A stretch of 36,016 bases of DNA. Origin: Actinomycetes bacterium. Its GTDB lineage: Bacteria > Actinomycetota > Actinomycetes > Actinomycetales > Cellulomonadaceae. A program made the position numbers and the translations under genes. The DNA lies in contig JAEYUL010000208.1 of the NCBI GenBank assembly GCA_023432565.1, positions 1 through 36,016 of the forward strand, in the 5' to 3' direction. Shown here one piece after another: positions 1 through 8,317 of the stretch (positions are counted from its first letter, which is position 1; each line of letters starts with the position of its first letter). Under the pieces are notes generated by a model that worked only from the letters and a program-made list of their open reading frames with translations, was not told the origin of the DNA and did no database searches.

Positions 1-48
1 GGTTCCGGCCGGAGCGGCCACCGCGGCGTCAGAGGGCGGAAATGCCAT
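1..48 (-). CDS. Partial CvnD-like small GTPase (N-terminal end only)
   Basis: An ATG at 48 opens a minus-strand frame that stays open to the window edge for 16 codons, starting MAFPPSDAA. It overlaps the end of the DUF742 gene by 20 bases. In conservons the fourth gene encodes an MglA/Ras-like GTPase and commonly starts inside the end of the DUF742 gene, with a short polar N-terminus before the P-loop. Position, strand and overlap fit that. The P-loop lies outside the window, so the identity is inferred from gene order and not from a domain. Confidence 0.5.
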   Translation of the reverse strand, partial: MAFPPSDAAVAAPAGT

Positions 49-406
49 TGAGAACACTCTCCAGCACGCTCAGGGACAGGGCGGGGGACTCACCGGTGTT
101 GACCTCGACCGGCTGAGAGGTGTGCACGCGCACCAGTTGCTGGTCGGACATGTCCGAGACCAGGATCCTGACCACTCCGATGGGGAGGTGGAGCAGTGCG
201 GACAGCTCCGCGACGGAGATGTAGGTGCTCGCCGCGTGCTGCAGGATCGCCCGCCGCTCGGGCGGAAGACCCTGACTCGACACCGCGTCAGGCAGCGCCT
301 CGACCAACGCCTCGATCGGCAGGTCGGAGCGCGCCGAGCGCACGCGCCCGCCGGTGACGGCGTAGGGCCGCACCGTCCGGGCGACGTACTCGATGTGCTC
401 ACTCAT
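29..406 (-). CDS. DUF742 family protein, conservon component CvnC
   Basis: A 125-residue protein whose length and sequence fit DUF742. The N-terminal part contains VRPYAVTGGR, typical of the family. The middle and C-terminal part reads as a winged-helix-like fold (AELSALLHLPIGVVRILVSD). In Streptomyces conservons this protein works at the membrane with a sensor kinase, a roadblock protein and a GTPase, in an assembly likened to a eukaryotic G-protein-coupled system. Here it follows the roadblock gene by 14 bases. An AGGAG at 417-421 overlaps the roadblock stop codon and supports the ATG at 406. It is third in the cvnABCD order on the minus strand and is probably translationally coupled to both neighbours. 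The family assignment is firm. The signal that the conservon senses cannot be read from the sequence. Confidence 0.92.
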   Translation of the reverse strand: MSEHIEYVARTVRPYAVTGGRVRSARSDLPIEALVEALPDAVSSQGLPPERRAILQHAASTYISVAELSALLHLPIGVVRILVSDMSDQQLVRVHTSQPVEVNTGESPALSLSVLESVLNGISAL

Positions 407-420
407 GAAGGCTGGACTCC

Positions 421-870
421 TCAGACTGCCGGGGCTCGGGTTGCGCCGTCGACGGGGAGCTGGCCGCGCATCTCCGAGATGAGCTGCGGGGTCAGAGTCG
501 CCTCGGTGCGGGACACGAGCATGGCCATCTCGTATCCGATGAGGCCGACGTCGCAGCTCGAGTCGGCGACCACGGCGAGGACGGAGCCGTTCGAGACGGT
601 CATCAGGAAGAGGAACAGCGTGTCCATCTCGATGATCGCCTGACGCACCTCCCCCGCACGCAGCTGCCGCGACGCGCCGCGGGTCAGGCTCGACATGCCG
701 GAGACGATCGCCGCCAGCTGGTCGCCGCTCGTGCGGTCCAGCTGTTCCGACATCGCCATGAGCAGACCGTCGGCCGACACCACAAGCGTGTGGCGAGTGC
801 CGGGCACGGTCCGGACGAAATTGTCCAGGAGCCAGCCGAAGTTGGCTGCCTCGGTGCTGAGCGCGGTCAC
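421..870 (-). CDS. Roadblock/LC7 domain protein, conservon component CvnB
   Basis: A 149-residue protein that is almost entirely one roadblock/LC7 domain. Family-typical stretches include FVRTVPGTRHTLVVSADGLL near residues 18-37, the GDQLAAIVSG helix, and a C-terminal DVGLIGYEMAMLV. Such proteins bind MglA-like GTPases and act as regulators or activating partners for them. The start is GTG at 870, preceded by an excellent Shine-Dalgarno sequence, AGGAGGAA at 873-880. It lies 76 bases after the CvnA gene and 14 bases before the DUF742 gene. The 76-base gap holds an 8-bp inverted repeat, listed separately. The protein has no signal peptide or membrane segment, so it should be cytosolic and recruited to the kinase. 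Confidence 0.95.
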   Translation of the reverse strand: MTALSTEAANFGWLLDNFVRTVPGTRHTLVVSADGLLMAMSEQLDRTSGDQLAAIVSGMSSLTRGASRQLRAGEVRQAIIEMDTLFLFLMTVSNGSVLAVVADSSCDVGLIGYEMAMLVSRTEATLTPQLISEMRGQLPVDGATRAPAV

Positions 871-913
871 ACTTCCTCCTTGCTGGTGCAGTCGACGACT
901 GCGGATTCGTACG

Positions 914-939
914 TCCCCACAGCGGGGGCGATGTGGGGA
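914..939 (-). other. Inverted repeat between cvnA and cvnB
   Basis: TCCCCACA (914-921) and TGTGGGGA (932-939) form a perfect 8-bp stem with a 10-base loop. It lies in the transcribed spacer between the kinase stop codon (947) and the roadblock Shine-Dalgarno sequence. There is no T-run, so it is more likely an mRNA-processing or attenuation element, or a protein site, than a full terminator. Confidence 0.5.
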
Positions 940-946
940 ACTGACG

Positions 947-3900
947 TCATGAGGTGCTCCGAGGCGAGTCGCCCGCGGCCTGACGACCGCGTGAGGTCCC
1001 GGACTGGAAGCTGGACAGCCGGCTGCGCAGCTCGTTGGGGTCGCGCTGCGGGCTCTGACCGGCGACCTCGGACGGCGCCGGGGCGATGGGCGGCATCGCC
1101 GACGGGACGCGCTTGGTGAGCCGCTCGCCGGAGCTGGAGACGCTCGGCCGGTAGGACGAGAGCTGGCTCAGCTCCGAGAGCGCCTGCTCCTGGATGTCGG
1201 AGCGCAGCGCCAGCATCGCAGCGACGCTGTCGTCGAGCGTGCCGATCCGCGGCGCGACCGACTGCGGCGCGACCGGGTTCGGTGTCTCGACCGTGGCGGT
1301 GGGCGCCGCCGGGCGGGCCGCGGCCCACTCAGGCGGGGCCCAGGTGCTCGCGGTGGGTGCCGTCGCAGGCGCGGGCGCCGCCGGGGCGACCGGAGCTGGC
1401 GGCTGCGGCGCGGACCAGGCCGACTGACGCGTGGGCTCGGCGGCAGCAGGCTGCTCGACCGGGGCCGGGGCCGGGGCCGACCAGGCGGCCGGCTCGGGTG
1501 CCGGCGCGAAGGTCGGCGCGGGTGCCGCGGGTGTGCTCTGCTCACCCTTGCGGCGCCCGAACAGGCCCCACCGCTTCTTCGAGCCCTTGTCCTCGGGTGC
1601 GGAGCTCGACGGCGCGAGGTCCGCGACCCCTGCCACGCCGAACCCGGCGATCGCGGGCTGAGCCGGGGCGGCGGGGGCGGTGTCCGCACCCCACGCGGGC
1701 GCAGGTGCGGCCGGCTCGGACGGCGGCGCCGCGGGAAGCGGCCCGGCCGGCGCGGGCTGACTCTCCTGGACGGGCAGTGCGGGTGCCGGGGGTGCGTGCG
1801 GGGTCGGCACCTCGTGGGCGTCGCTCTGCGCGAGCGACGGCCACGCCGGAGCGCCCCACGCGGGGGTCGTCTCAGCCCAGACCGGGTCGGGCTCGTCCTC
1901 GGCGAGGCTCGGCACGGCGAACGGCTCGGGCTCGGGCGACACCTGCTCGGCCGGCGCCTCCCACACGGGCGGCTCCCAGACCGGCGTGTCCTGCCCGGCC
2001 TGCTCCACCGGAGCGTCGTGCTGGCCGGCGTCGGCCATGGCCGAGTCGTGCGCGTCGACCTGCGCCGCAGCGACGGGCTCGGTCACCGGCGCGAAGGCCG
2101 GGCTGTCGTAGGCGACAGGCTCGAACAGCGGGGCCTCGTGCGACGGTGCAGCAGCGTCGTCGTGCAGCGGCTGCTCGGCCTCGGGCTGGTAGGCGGCGGG
2201 CTCGTACGCGGCAGGCTCGTACGCGGCAGGCTCGTACGCGGCGGCCTCGTACGCGGGTGCCTGGGATGCCGCGGGCTCGACGACGTCCTCGGTGACGGGC
2301 GCGCTCGGCTCGGGCACGGCCGGAACCGCTCCGGTGTGCCACGCACGCGCCTCGTCGAGCGTGCGCTCGAAGTCGAACGGCTGCGTCGGGTCGGCCTGTG
2401 CGTGGCCCGGGGCGGACCAGCCCGCGTAACCGCTGTACGGCGTGTACGGCACCGGCGTGACGGGCACCTGCGGCACCGGCGCCTGGGCCGAGTGGCCGAC
2501 GTACGCCTCGAACGGGTGCTCGGTCGGCGTCGCGACGCTCTCGGTGGCCTCGTCCGCCGGAGCCTCCCACTGCGGGACGGTCTGCGCGGGCTCGAACGCC
2601 GAGCCGCGCGTCACCAGGGGCTCGGCCTGGTCGGCGGTCGCGGGCTCGTAGCTCGCGGGCTCGTAGCTCGCAGGCTCGAAGCTCGCAGGCTCGAAGCTCG
2701 CAGGCTCGAAGGCGGCGGGCTCGTCAGCCGTGTGGTCACGGTGCGCCGACGCGTCCTGGTACGCCGGCTGCTCCTGCCGCACGGGCGCGTCGAGGTGCTG
2801 CTCGGCGTCCTGTCCCGCCTCGGCGGTGGGCTCGTAGCTCGACTGGTCGACGCCGGTCAGCCCGGGCTCGTACGACAGCGGCGCGTCGGCCGCTGCCGCC
2901 TCGACCTCGTCGGACGCTCCCGGCGACGGGTAGCCGTAGGGCTGGTAGCCACCCTGCTCGGACGTGGGCTGCGCGTCGGCGACGGGCTCGGGCGTGTACG
3001 CCTCGGGCTCGTACGTCGGCAGCTGCGGGGCGGAGACCTCAGGCTCGAACGACTGCACCGGCTCGAACGACTGCACCGGCTGGTAGCCCTGCGCGGGCGC
3101 GTCGCCCGGCGTCTCGGACGCGCCGGCCTCGTCGCTCGCGACGTCCTCGGGCTGCGTGCTCTCGGCGAGCTGCGGTGCCCACTGCGCCGACGCGTCCTCG
3201 GCGACCGGCTCCGCCGGGGCGTCGGGGGCGTCGTCCGGGGCGAGGCCCGGCACCTCGATCGAGGCGGCCGCGGGCTGCTCGGGCGACCACGGCTCGTCGT
3301 CGTCCTGGGCGAGCGCGGGCACGTTGACGGGGGCGGGCGGGAGCCCGTGCGCACCGAGCGCCATCCACGGCGCGCGCACCTGGTCGTTGCCACCGTCGCC
3401 CTCGGTCAGCGCGCTGCGGCCACGGAAGCCGGAGAACAGGCCGGCGCGAGCTGCCGGGCTCGGCAGGGCGGGGGTCGACTCCTGCACGGGCGCGGCAGGA
3501 GCCGGAGCCGGCGCGACCGGGGGCGTGGCGGAGCGCGCCGCGCGGCTGGGCAGGCCGGAGCCGGACGTCGCCTGCAGGGTCGCGGGCGCCCAGTCGGGCG
3601 CGGCCGACGAGAGGTCGGGCGACAGCGTCGGGACGGCCGTCTCCGGCAGCACGATCGCGTCCTCGTCGAACGTCTTGCGCGGACGCGGCGGCAGCTCGCC
3701 TCCACCGCGGGTGGGCAGTCCCGCTCCACCACGGGTGGGCAGCGCGCCCGGCACGGGGATGGGCGCGGAGTCCGCGTCGGGCTCGGCGTCGCCCTCGCCG
3801 CGGCGTCGACGCGGCAGGCCGAGCGACGTCTCGCCGTCGGTGAGCGCGGCGAGGTCGACGGGCGCCACCTCGGGCGCGGCAGCAGCCGCCGCGGCGACCT

Positions 3901-5794
3901 CGGCTGCGATGGTCGGCGCGCCGTAACCGGTGGCCTCGTCCGTCGAGAAGAGTGACGCGGGAAGCAGCACGGTCGTCTCGGTACCGGTGCCGCCCTCTGC
4001 CTTGGCCAGGCGCACGGCAGCGCCGAGCTTCTGGGCGATGCGACCGACGACGAACAGGCCCAGGCGCTGGGCGCCGAGCACGTCACCGGCGCCGGAGGAG
4101 ACGATCTTCGCGTTGGCCGCGACGATCTCCTCGTCGGTCATGCCGAGACCGTGGTCGCGGATCCGGACGGCCACGAACTGACCCGAGACGCCGGTGGTGA
4201 CGGTGACGGGCGTCTCCGGCTCGGAGAAGACCGTGGCGTTCTCGAGCAGCTCGGCGAGCAGGTGCGCCGCGGGCAGCGCGTTGAAGCCGAGCATGTGCGG
4301 GTCGACCTGCAGGTCGAGCTCGACGCGGTCGTACTGCTCGATCTCGGACGAGGCCGTGCGGATCACGTCGGACAGCGGCATCGAGTCACGCAGGCGGCGG
4401 CCGGAGTCGATGCCGGCGAGCACGAGGAGCGACTCGGCGTTACGACGCATCCGGGTGGCGAGGTGGTCGAGCCGGAAGAGGTTGGCCAGCGTGTTCGGGT
4501 CTTCCTCGGCGCGCTCGAGCGAGTCGATGAAGGACAGCTGCCGGTTGAGCAGGACCTGGTCGCGACGAGCGACGTTGACGAACATCTCCGCGATGGACCC
4601 ACGCAGGGCGGCCTGCTCCTGCGCGACGCGCACGGTCGTGGAGTTCATGGAGTTGAACGCCTGGGCGAGCCGGCCGACCTCGTCGCGCGAGTTCACGGGG
4701 ATGGGCTCGAGCTGCACCTCCGGCTGCTCACCGGGTGTCGCCACCTGCTCGACGATGCGGGGCAGGCGCTCGCGCACGTCGGAGGCGGCGGAGGTCAGGC
4801 GGCGCAGCGGGATGACGATCGACCGGGAGACGATGAGCGCGAGGAGCAGCGAGAGCGCTGCGGCCAGGACGGTCGTCGCGATGGTCACGTACGTCGCCTG
4901 GGTCGCGGCGTCCACGTCCGCGCGGGCGAGCGACTCGGCGTGCTTGATGGCCTGCTCGGCGACCTGCACGAGGGCGGTGGTCTGCGTCTCGATCTCGCCG
5001 ACGTAGGCGGCCGGGTCGACCTTCTGGACGGACTCCGCCTCGCCCGAGGCGAGCAGCGAGCGCTGGGAGATGAACAGCGACGAGGGCTGTCCCGACGGGA
5101 GCCGCAGGTCGATGCCGGACATGCGGTTGAGCGCGATGGCGGCGGACGTGCGGCTGGCCTCGACGGCGTCGATCCGCTGCTGGTAGACGGCGCCGAGTGC
5201 GGGGCTCATGGTGCCGGACAGCAGCGAGGAGCCCTGGATCAGCTCGGCGACGAGGTCGGTCGACGTCTGCGACAGCGTCCGGTACCCGGTGACCGCGGCG
5301 GCGACGTCTCGGTTGGAGAACGTCTCCGCGATCTGGGCGACGAGCTCGAGCTGTCCGTTCTCGATCGTCTGGAAGTTCGCGCGGACGACGGAGGACACAC
5401 CACCGCGGTCCACCGCGACGCGCGCGGCCGGCAGGGTCGTCTCGTAGTCGGCCTGCACCGACTGCCACTGCTGGACGAGAGCGGGAGGGAACTGGTCGAG
5501 CGGCAGGTCACCGGTGACCTTGCGGACGTTCGCGAGCGCGACGTCGGTCGCGGCCTGCGCGGCCTTGATCTCCTCGGGGTCGCGGCTCGTCATGGACACG
5601 ATGTACTCGGTGTCGATCGCCTGGCCCAGAGGCATGTACGCGCGGAGCGTGGTCGTGACGGAGCGTGCGGCGCGGGCCTCGTCGAGCTCGTCGATCGCAC
5701 CGACCGAGATGTAGGCACCGAGGAGGACGAGCACGAGCATCGGGACGGCCAGAACAGCCAGCACCTTGGCCCGAATGCCAAGTCGTCGCAGCAT
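947..5794 (-). CDS. Nitrate-sensor-type histidine kinase with long repeat tail, conservon CvnA
   Basis: A 1615-residue membrane sensor kinase. Membrane segment 1 is near residues 11-31. An extracytoplasmic helical region resembling the nitrate/nitrite-sensing (NIT) domain follows at about 45-295. Membrane segment 2 is near 303-328 and is followed by a HAMP-like linker. A histidine-kinase ATPase domain spans about 500-625, with an N-box LLENATVFSEP and a G1-like RDHGLGM. I see no standard phospho-acceptor H-box, as is usual for conservon kinases. From about residue 635 to the end, some 980 residues are low complexity (Pro, Ala, Glu, Ser) with 5-residue repeats such as AAYEP and ASFEP. A short ordered-looking segment, SVAAMLALRSDIQEQALSEL, lies near the C-terminus. 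CvnA proteins often have disordered tails, but this one is unusually long. The start is ATG 5794 with GGAAGGAA at 5800-5807. It is the first gene of the conservon. Confidence 0.93.
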   Translation of the reverse strand: MLRRLGIRAKVLAVLAVPMLVLVLLGAYISVGAIDELDEARAARSVTTTLRAYMPLGQAIDTEYIVSMTSRDPEEIKAAQAATDVALANVRKVTGDLPLDQFPPALVQQWQSVQADYETTLPAARVAVDRGGVSSVVRANFQTIENGQLELVAQIAETFSNRDVAAAVTGYRTLSQTSTDLVAELIQGSSLLSGTMSPALGAVYQQRIDAVEASRTSAAIALNRMSGIDLRLPSGQPSSLFISQRSLLASGEAESVQKVDPAAYVGEIETQTTALVQVAEQAIKHAESLARADVDAATQATYVTIATTVLAAALSLLLALIVSRSIVIPLRRLTSAASDVRERLPRIVEQVATPGEQPEVQLEPIPVNSRDEVGRLAQAFNSMNSTTVRVAQEQAALRGSIAEMFVNVARRDQVLLNRQLSFIDSLERAEEDPNTLANLFRLDHLATRMRRNAESLLVLAGIDSGRRLRDSMPLSDVIRTASSEIEQYDRVELDLQVDPHMLGFNALPAAHLLAELLENATVFSEPETPVTVTTGVSGQFVAVRIRDHGLGMTDEEIVAANAKIVSSGAGDVLGAQRLGLFVVGRIAQKLGAAVRLAKAEGGTGTETTVLLPASLFSTDEATGYGAPTIAAEVAAAAAAAPEVAPVDLAALTDGETSLGLPRRRRGEGDAEPDADSAPIPVPGALPTRGGAGLPTRGGGELPPRPRKTFDEDAIVLPETAVPTLSPDLSSAAPDWAPATLQATSGSGLPSRAARSATPPVAPAPAPAAPVQESTPALPSPAARAGLFSGFRGRSALTEGDGGNDQVRAPWMALGAHGLPPAPVNVPALAQDDDEPWSPEQPAAASIEVPGLAPDDAPDAPAEPVAEDASAQWAPQLAESTQPEDVASDEAGASETPGDAPAQGYQPVQSFEPVQSFEPEVSAPQLPTYEPEAYTPEPVADAQPTSEQGGYQPYGYPSPGASDEVEAAAADAPLSYEPGLTGVDQSSYEPTAEAGQDAEQHLDAPVRQEQPAYQDASAHRDHTADEPAAFEPASFEPASFEPASYEPASYEPATADQAEPLVTRGSAFEPAQTVPQWEAPADEATESVATPTEHPFEAYVGHSAQAPVPQVPVTPVPYTPYSGYAGWSAPGHAQADPTQPFDFERTLDEARAWHTGAVPAVPEPSAPVTEDVVEPAASQAPAYEAAAYEPAAYEPAAYEPAAYQPEAEQPLHDDAAAPSHEAPLFEPVAYDSPAFAPVTEPVAAAQVDAHDSAMADAGQHDAPVEQAGQDTPVWEPPVWEAPAEQVSPEPEPFAVPSLAEDEPDPVWAETTPAWGAPAWPSLAQSDAHEVPTPHAPPAPALPVQESQPAPAGPLPAAPPSEPAAPAPAWGADTAPAAPAQPAIAGFGVAGVADLAPSSSAPEDKGSKKRWGLFGRRKGEQSTPAAPAPTFAPAPEPAAWSAPAPAPVEQPAAAEPTRQSAWSAPQPPAPVAPAAPAPATAPTASTWAPPEWAAARPAAPTATVETPNPVAPQSVAPRIGTLDDSVAAMLALRSDIQEQALSELSQLSSYRPSVSSSGERLTKRVPSAMPPIAPAPSEVAGQSPQRDPNELRSRLSSFQSGTSRGRQAAGDSPRSTS
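2184..2258 (-). repeat. 15-bp tandem repeat inside cvnA (five units)
   Basis: Five consecutive 15-bp units close to GGCTCGTACGCGGCA on the plus strand. They encode repeated AAYEP-type pentapeptides in the CvnA tail. The three central units are nearly identical, which points to recent slippage or unequal exchange. Confidence 0.9.
2643..2717 (-). repeat. Second 15-bp tandem repeat inside cvnA (five units)
   Basis: Five 15-bp units close to GGCTCGAAGCTCGCA on the plus strand encode ASFEP/ASYEP pentapeptides. This array is related to the one at 2184-2258 but has diverged, so the two expanded at least partly independently. Confidence 0.9.
3042..3077 (-). repeat. 18-bp direct duplication inside cvnA
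   Basis: Two identical adjacent copies of GGCTCGAACGACTGCACC encode a doubled VQSFEP hexapeptide in the CvnA tail. Confidence 0.9.
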
Positions 5795-6000
5795 CTCGAT
5801 TCCTTCCTCGCCTGACGCGGGGGCCCGTCGGCGCGGACACGACGATGGATCACCCGTGCCGCAGTATCGGCCGCCGGACGATCGACCATTAGCCCGCGCC
5901 AGAGTTTGCCACGTACCTCACCCGGAGGGATACGACGAACCGGGACGAGGCGCCCGACGTGACGGGACGGATCCCCCGGAAGGGTCGAAGGTCCCGGGGC
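5795..6000 (-). promoter_or_regulatory. Leader and upstream region of the conservon
   Basis: This is most of the 218-base divergent gap between cvnA and the quinone oxidoreductase gene. It holds the cvnA Shine-Dalgarno sequence GGAAGGAA (5800-5807, five bases before ATG). No -10 hexamer lies at the leaderless distance on the minus strand, so the conservon mRNA should carry a leader. I could not identify a convincing -35/-10 pair. Confidence 0.45.
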
Positions 6001-6012
6001 TAGGGTTCGCAC
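6001..6012 (+). promoter_or_regulatory. -10 element, leaderless start of the quinone oxidoreductase gene
   Basis: TAGGGT at 6001-6006 ends six bases before GTG 6013. Transcription would begin at the start codon. No Shine-Dalgarno sequence is present. Confidence 0.6.
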
Positions 6013-7026
6013 GTGCGAGCTGTCGTCGTCACCCGACCGGGCGGTCCCGAGGTCCTGGAGCTGCGGGACGTGCCCGACCCGCAGCCGGGTGCGGGCGAGG
6101 TGCTCGTGGCGGTGGAGGCCGCGGGGGTCAACCGCGCGGACCTGCTGCAGCGCGAGGGCGCCTACCCTCCCCCACCCGGCGCGGCGCCCTGGCCGGGGCT
6201 CGAGGCCGCGGGGGTGGTGCAGGCCGTGGGGCCGACGACGAGCGAGGGCGGCGACGGCGTCGCGGTCGGGGACCGCGTGGCGGTGCTGCTGGCCGGGGGC
6301 GGCTACGCCGAGCAGGTGGTCGCGCCCGCCGCGCTCGCGCTCCAGGTGCCGGACTCGGTGTCGTCGGTGCAGGCCGCGGCTCTGCCGGAGGCGCTCGCGA
6401 CCGTCTGGTCGAACCTGCGCGAGGCGGGCGCCGCGCCGGGTGAGACCGTGCTGGTGCGTGGCGGTTCGGGAGGGATCGGCTCGGTCGCCGTGCCGCTCGC
6501 GCGGCTGCTGGGCATGCGGGTGGTCGCGACGGCGGGCGGACCGCAGCGCGTGGCGCGCGTCGCGGCGCTCGGCGCGGACGCCGTGCTCGACCACCGCGCG
6601 GGCGACCTCGCCGACCAGGTGCTCGCCGCGACCGACGGCCGCGGTGCGGACGTGGTCCTGGACGTGCTGGGGGCCGGGGGCCTCGAGGACAACGTCCGCG
6701 TGCTCGCGCCGGGCGGCAGGCTCGTCGTGATCGGTCTGCAGAAGGGCCGCCGCGGGACCCTGGACCTGGGGGCGTTGATGGCGCGCCGCGGCCGCGTGAT
6801 CGCGACGACGCTGCGTGCGCGCGAGCCGGCGGACAAGGCCCGGATCATGGCCCAGGTCCGCGAGCACGTGTGGCCGTTCGTCGTCGACGGACGCCTGCGG
6901 CCCGTGCTGCACGCGGCCCTCCCGCTCGGCGAGGCGGCGCGCGCGCATGAGCTGCTCGCGAGCGGCGAGGTCTTCGGCAAGCTCGTCCTCGTGCCCGCAG
7001 GACCCTCGGCGGAGCGGCTCAGGTGA
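6013..7026 (+). CDS. NAD(P)H:quinone oxidoreductase, MDR superfamily (PIG3-like)
   Basis: A 337-residue zinc-independent medium-chain dehydrogenase/reductase. The N-terminal GroES-like part has GVNRADLLQREGAYPPPPG (about residues 38-56), characteristic of the TP53I3/PIG3-type quinone oxidoreductases. The Rossmann part has the nucleotide loop GGSGGIGS near residues 150-157, followed by VLDVLGAGGL. The zinc-ligand cysteines of alcohol dehydrogenases are absent. The family reduces quinones or enones with NADPH in the cytosol; the natural substrate here is unknown. The GTG start is supported by the -10 element six bases upstream. The 3' end overlaps the convergent AGE-family gene by eight bases, so the two share terminator space and may interfere with each other. 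Confidence 0.92.
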   Translation: MRAVVVTRPGGPEVLELRDVPDPQPGAGEVLVAVEAAGVNRADLLQREGAYPPPPGAAPWPGLEAAGVVQAVGPTTSEGGDGVAVGDRVAVLLAGGGYAEQVVAPAALALQVPDSVSSVQAAALPEALATVWSNLREAGAAPGETVLVRGGSGGIGSVAVPLARLLGMRVVATAGGPQRVARVAALGADAVLDHRAGDLADQVLAATDGRGADVVLDVLGAGGLEDNVRVLAPGGRLVVIGLQKGRRGTLDLGALMARRGRVIATTLRAREPADKARIMAQVREHVWPFVVDGRLRPVLHAALPLGEAARAHELLASGEVFGKLVLVPAGPSAERLR

Positions 7027-8251
7027 GCAGCCCGCGGGCGAGCGCGGGGGCGAGCGCCGGGGTGAGCGGCAGTCGCGGGATCAGCGTCGCCTGCACCGCG
7101 TGGTAGAGGTCGGCCTTGCCGGACCAGACCGTGCGTGAGACCGCGTTGTCGGTACCGAGCTCGTGCCACCAGGAGCCGCCCTCCCGGTCCAGGTGGTAGG
7201 TGCCGATGTACTCCCACCAGCGGGTGTACCAGGCGTCGAACCGGGCCTCACCGGTCGCGGCGTGCAGCGCGGCGGCGGCCGCCACGGCCTCGGCCGCGAC
7301 CCAGTGCATGCGCTCGCGCACCACGGGGGCACCCGCCCGGTCGACCGTGTAGACGAACCCCGGCGCGCCGTCGACGTCCCAGCCCCGCACGACCGCCGCG
7401 TCGAACAGCTGCGTCGCGTCGTCCAGCATCCAGTCCGGCGCCGCGTCGCCCCGGGCCGCGAGCGCGGCGCGCACGTGCAGCGTCAGCCGCGCCCACTCCA
7501 GGCCGTGGCCGATCGTCGCGCCGAAGGGCCGGAACGGGTGCGCCGGTGCGTCGGCGTTGTACTCGAGCAGCGGATTCCAGCGCGCGTCGTAGTGCTCGGG
7601 CAGGAGCCAGGAGCCGGCGCGCGCGAAGCCGTGCACCACGCGTTCGGTCATCCGCAGCGCACGGTCGAGCCACACACGCTCACCGGTGACGTCCGCGGCC
7701 GCCAGGTAGGCCTCGACGGTGTGCATGACGGCGTTGACGCCGCGGTACGGGTCGAGCTCGGTGAACGAGGCGTCCCACTGCTCGACGACCATCCCCGCCT
7801 CGTCGTCCCAGAAGTGCTGCGTCTGCACCGCGAGCGCGGCGTCGAGCAGGCCGCGCGCACCCGGGCGGCCCGCGGCCGTCGCGGACGCGGCCGCGAGCAC
7901 GACGAACGCGTGCGGGTACGCGAGCTTCGCGGAGTCCACGGGCCTGCCGTCGCGGTCCACCTGTGCGAACCATCCGCCGTGCTCGCGGTCGGCGAACAGG
8001 CCGGTCAGCGCGGCGATCCCGTGGTCGACGAGCGCCGCCGAGCCAGGCCGGCCCAGCAGGTGACCGAGCGCGTGCACGTGCGTCATGCGGCAGGTGATCC
8101 ACAGCTCCCAGGGGCCGTCGACGGGGCGCCCGGAGTCGTCCTGCCGCGCGAACGCGCCGGGCTCGACCGCCGAGGCCCGCCCGAAGGCGAGCAGCCGGTC
8201 GGTCTCCTGCTCCAGCCAGCGCGCGTGCGTCGCGGTGCCCAGCCATGGCAT
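7019..8251 (-). CDS. AGE-family sugar epimerase/isomerase (YihS-like)
   Basis: A 410-residue (alpha/alpha)6-barrel protein of the N-acylglucosamine 2-epimerase family. Arg55 (in TCRMTHVH), His177 (in NAVMHTVEA), His249 (in GHGLEW) and His363 (in WWHELG) sit at or near the positions I recall for the catalytic residues of enterobacterial YihS (Arg55, His176, His248, His383). YihS interconverts aldoses and ketoses such as mannose/fructose or sulfoquinovose/sulfofructose. Here a mannose or related hexose isomerase is the most cautious reading, because no other sulfoquinovose gene is nearby. The frame stays open far upstream, but ATG 8251 begins the conserved sequence and has TAGGGT seven bases before it. 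A frame extending to 9637 would run through the divergent bpa gene. The protein is cytosolic, with no signal peptide. Confidence 0.85.
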   Translation of the reverse strand: MPWLGTATHARWLEQETDRLLAFGRASAVEPGAFARQDDSGRPVDGPWELWITCRMTHVHALGHLLGRPGSAALVDHGIAALTGLFADREHGGWFAQVDRDGRPVDSAKLAYPHAFVVLAAASATAAGRPGARGLLDAALAVQTQHFWDDEAGMVVEQWDASFTELDPYRGVNAVMHTVEAYLAAADVTGERVWLDRALRMTERVVHGFARAGSWLLPEHYDARWNPLLEYNADAPAHPFRPFGATIGHGLEWARLTLHVRAALAARGDAAPDWMLDDATQLFDAAVVRGWDVDGAPGFVYTVDRAGAPVVRERMHWVAAEAVAAAAALHAATGEARFDAWYTRWWEYIGTYHLDREGGSWWHELGTDNAVSRTVWSGKADLYHAVQATLIPRLPLTPALAPALARGLLT

Positions 8252-8264
8252 GCCGCTCACCCTA
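8252..8264 (-). promoter_or_regulatory. -10 element, leaderless start of the AGE-family gene
   Basis: TAGGGT on the minus strand (8264-8259) ends seven bases before ATG 8251. It shares a 66-base divergent spacer with the bpa promoter. Confidence 0.55.
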
Positions 8265-8305
8265 GTGGCGCTCTGTCCGCTCTGGCCGGTCCGGGTGACG
8301 TGGGT

Positions 8306-8317
8306 GAGAATGCTCGG
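8306..8317 (+). promoter_or_regulatory. -10 element, leaderless start of bpa
   Basis: GAGAAT at 8306-8311 ends six bases before ATG 8318. Its match to the TAnnnT consensus is partial (A at position 2, AAT at the end), but the spacing equals that of neighbouring genes. Confidence 0.45.

Noticed and set aside
1796..3955. Long plus-strand open frame opposite cvnA
   Set aside because: It is antisense to the repeat tail of CvnA, and its product is an arginine/valine/glycine-rich low-complexity string without domains or start signals. It exists only because of the strong third-position GC bias.
4151..5815. Plus-strand open frame opposite the kinase core
   Set aside because: The kinase frame has clear NIT, HAMP and ATPase motifs. 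The opposite frame has none and lacks a ribosome site.
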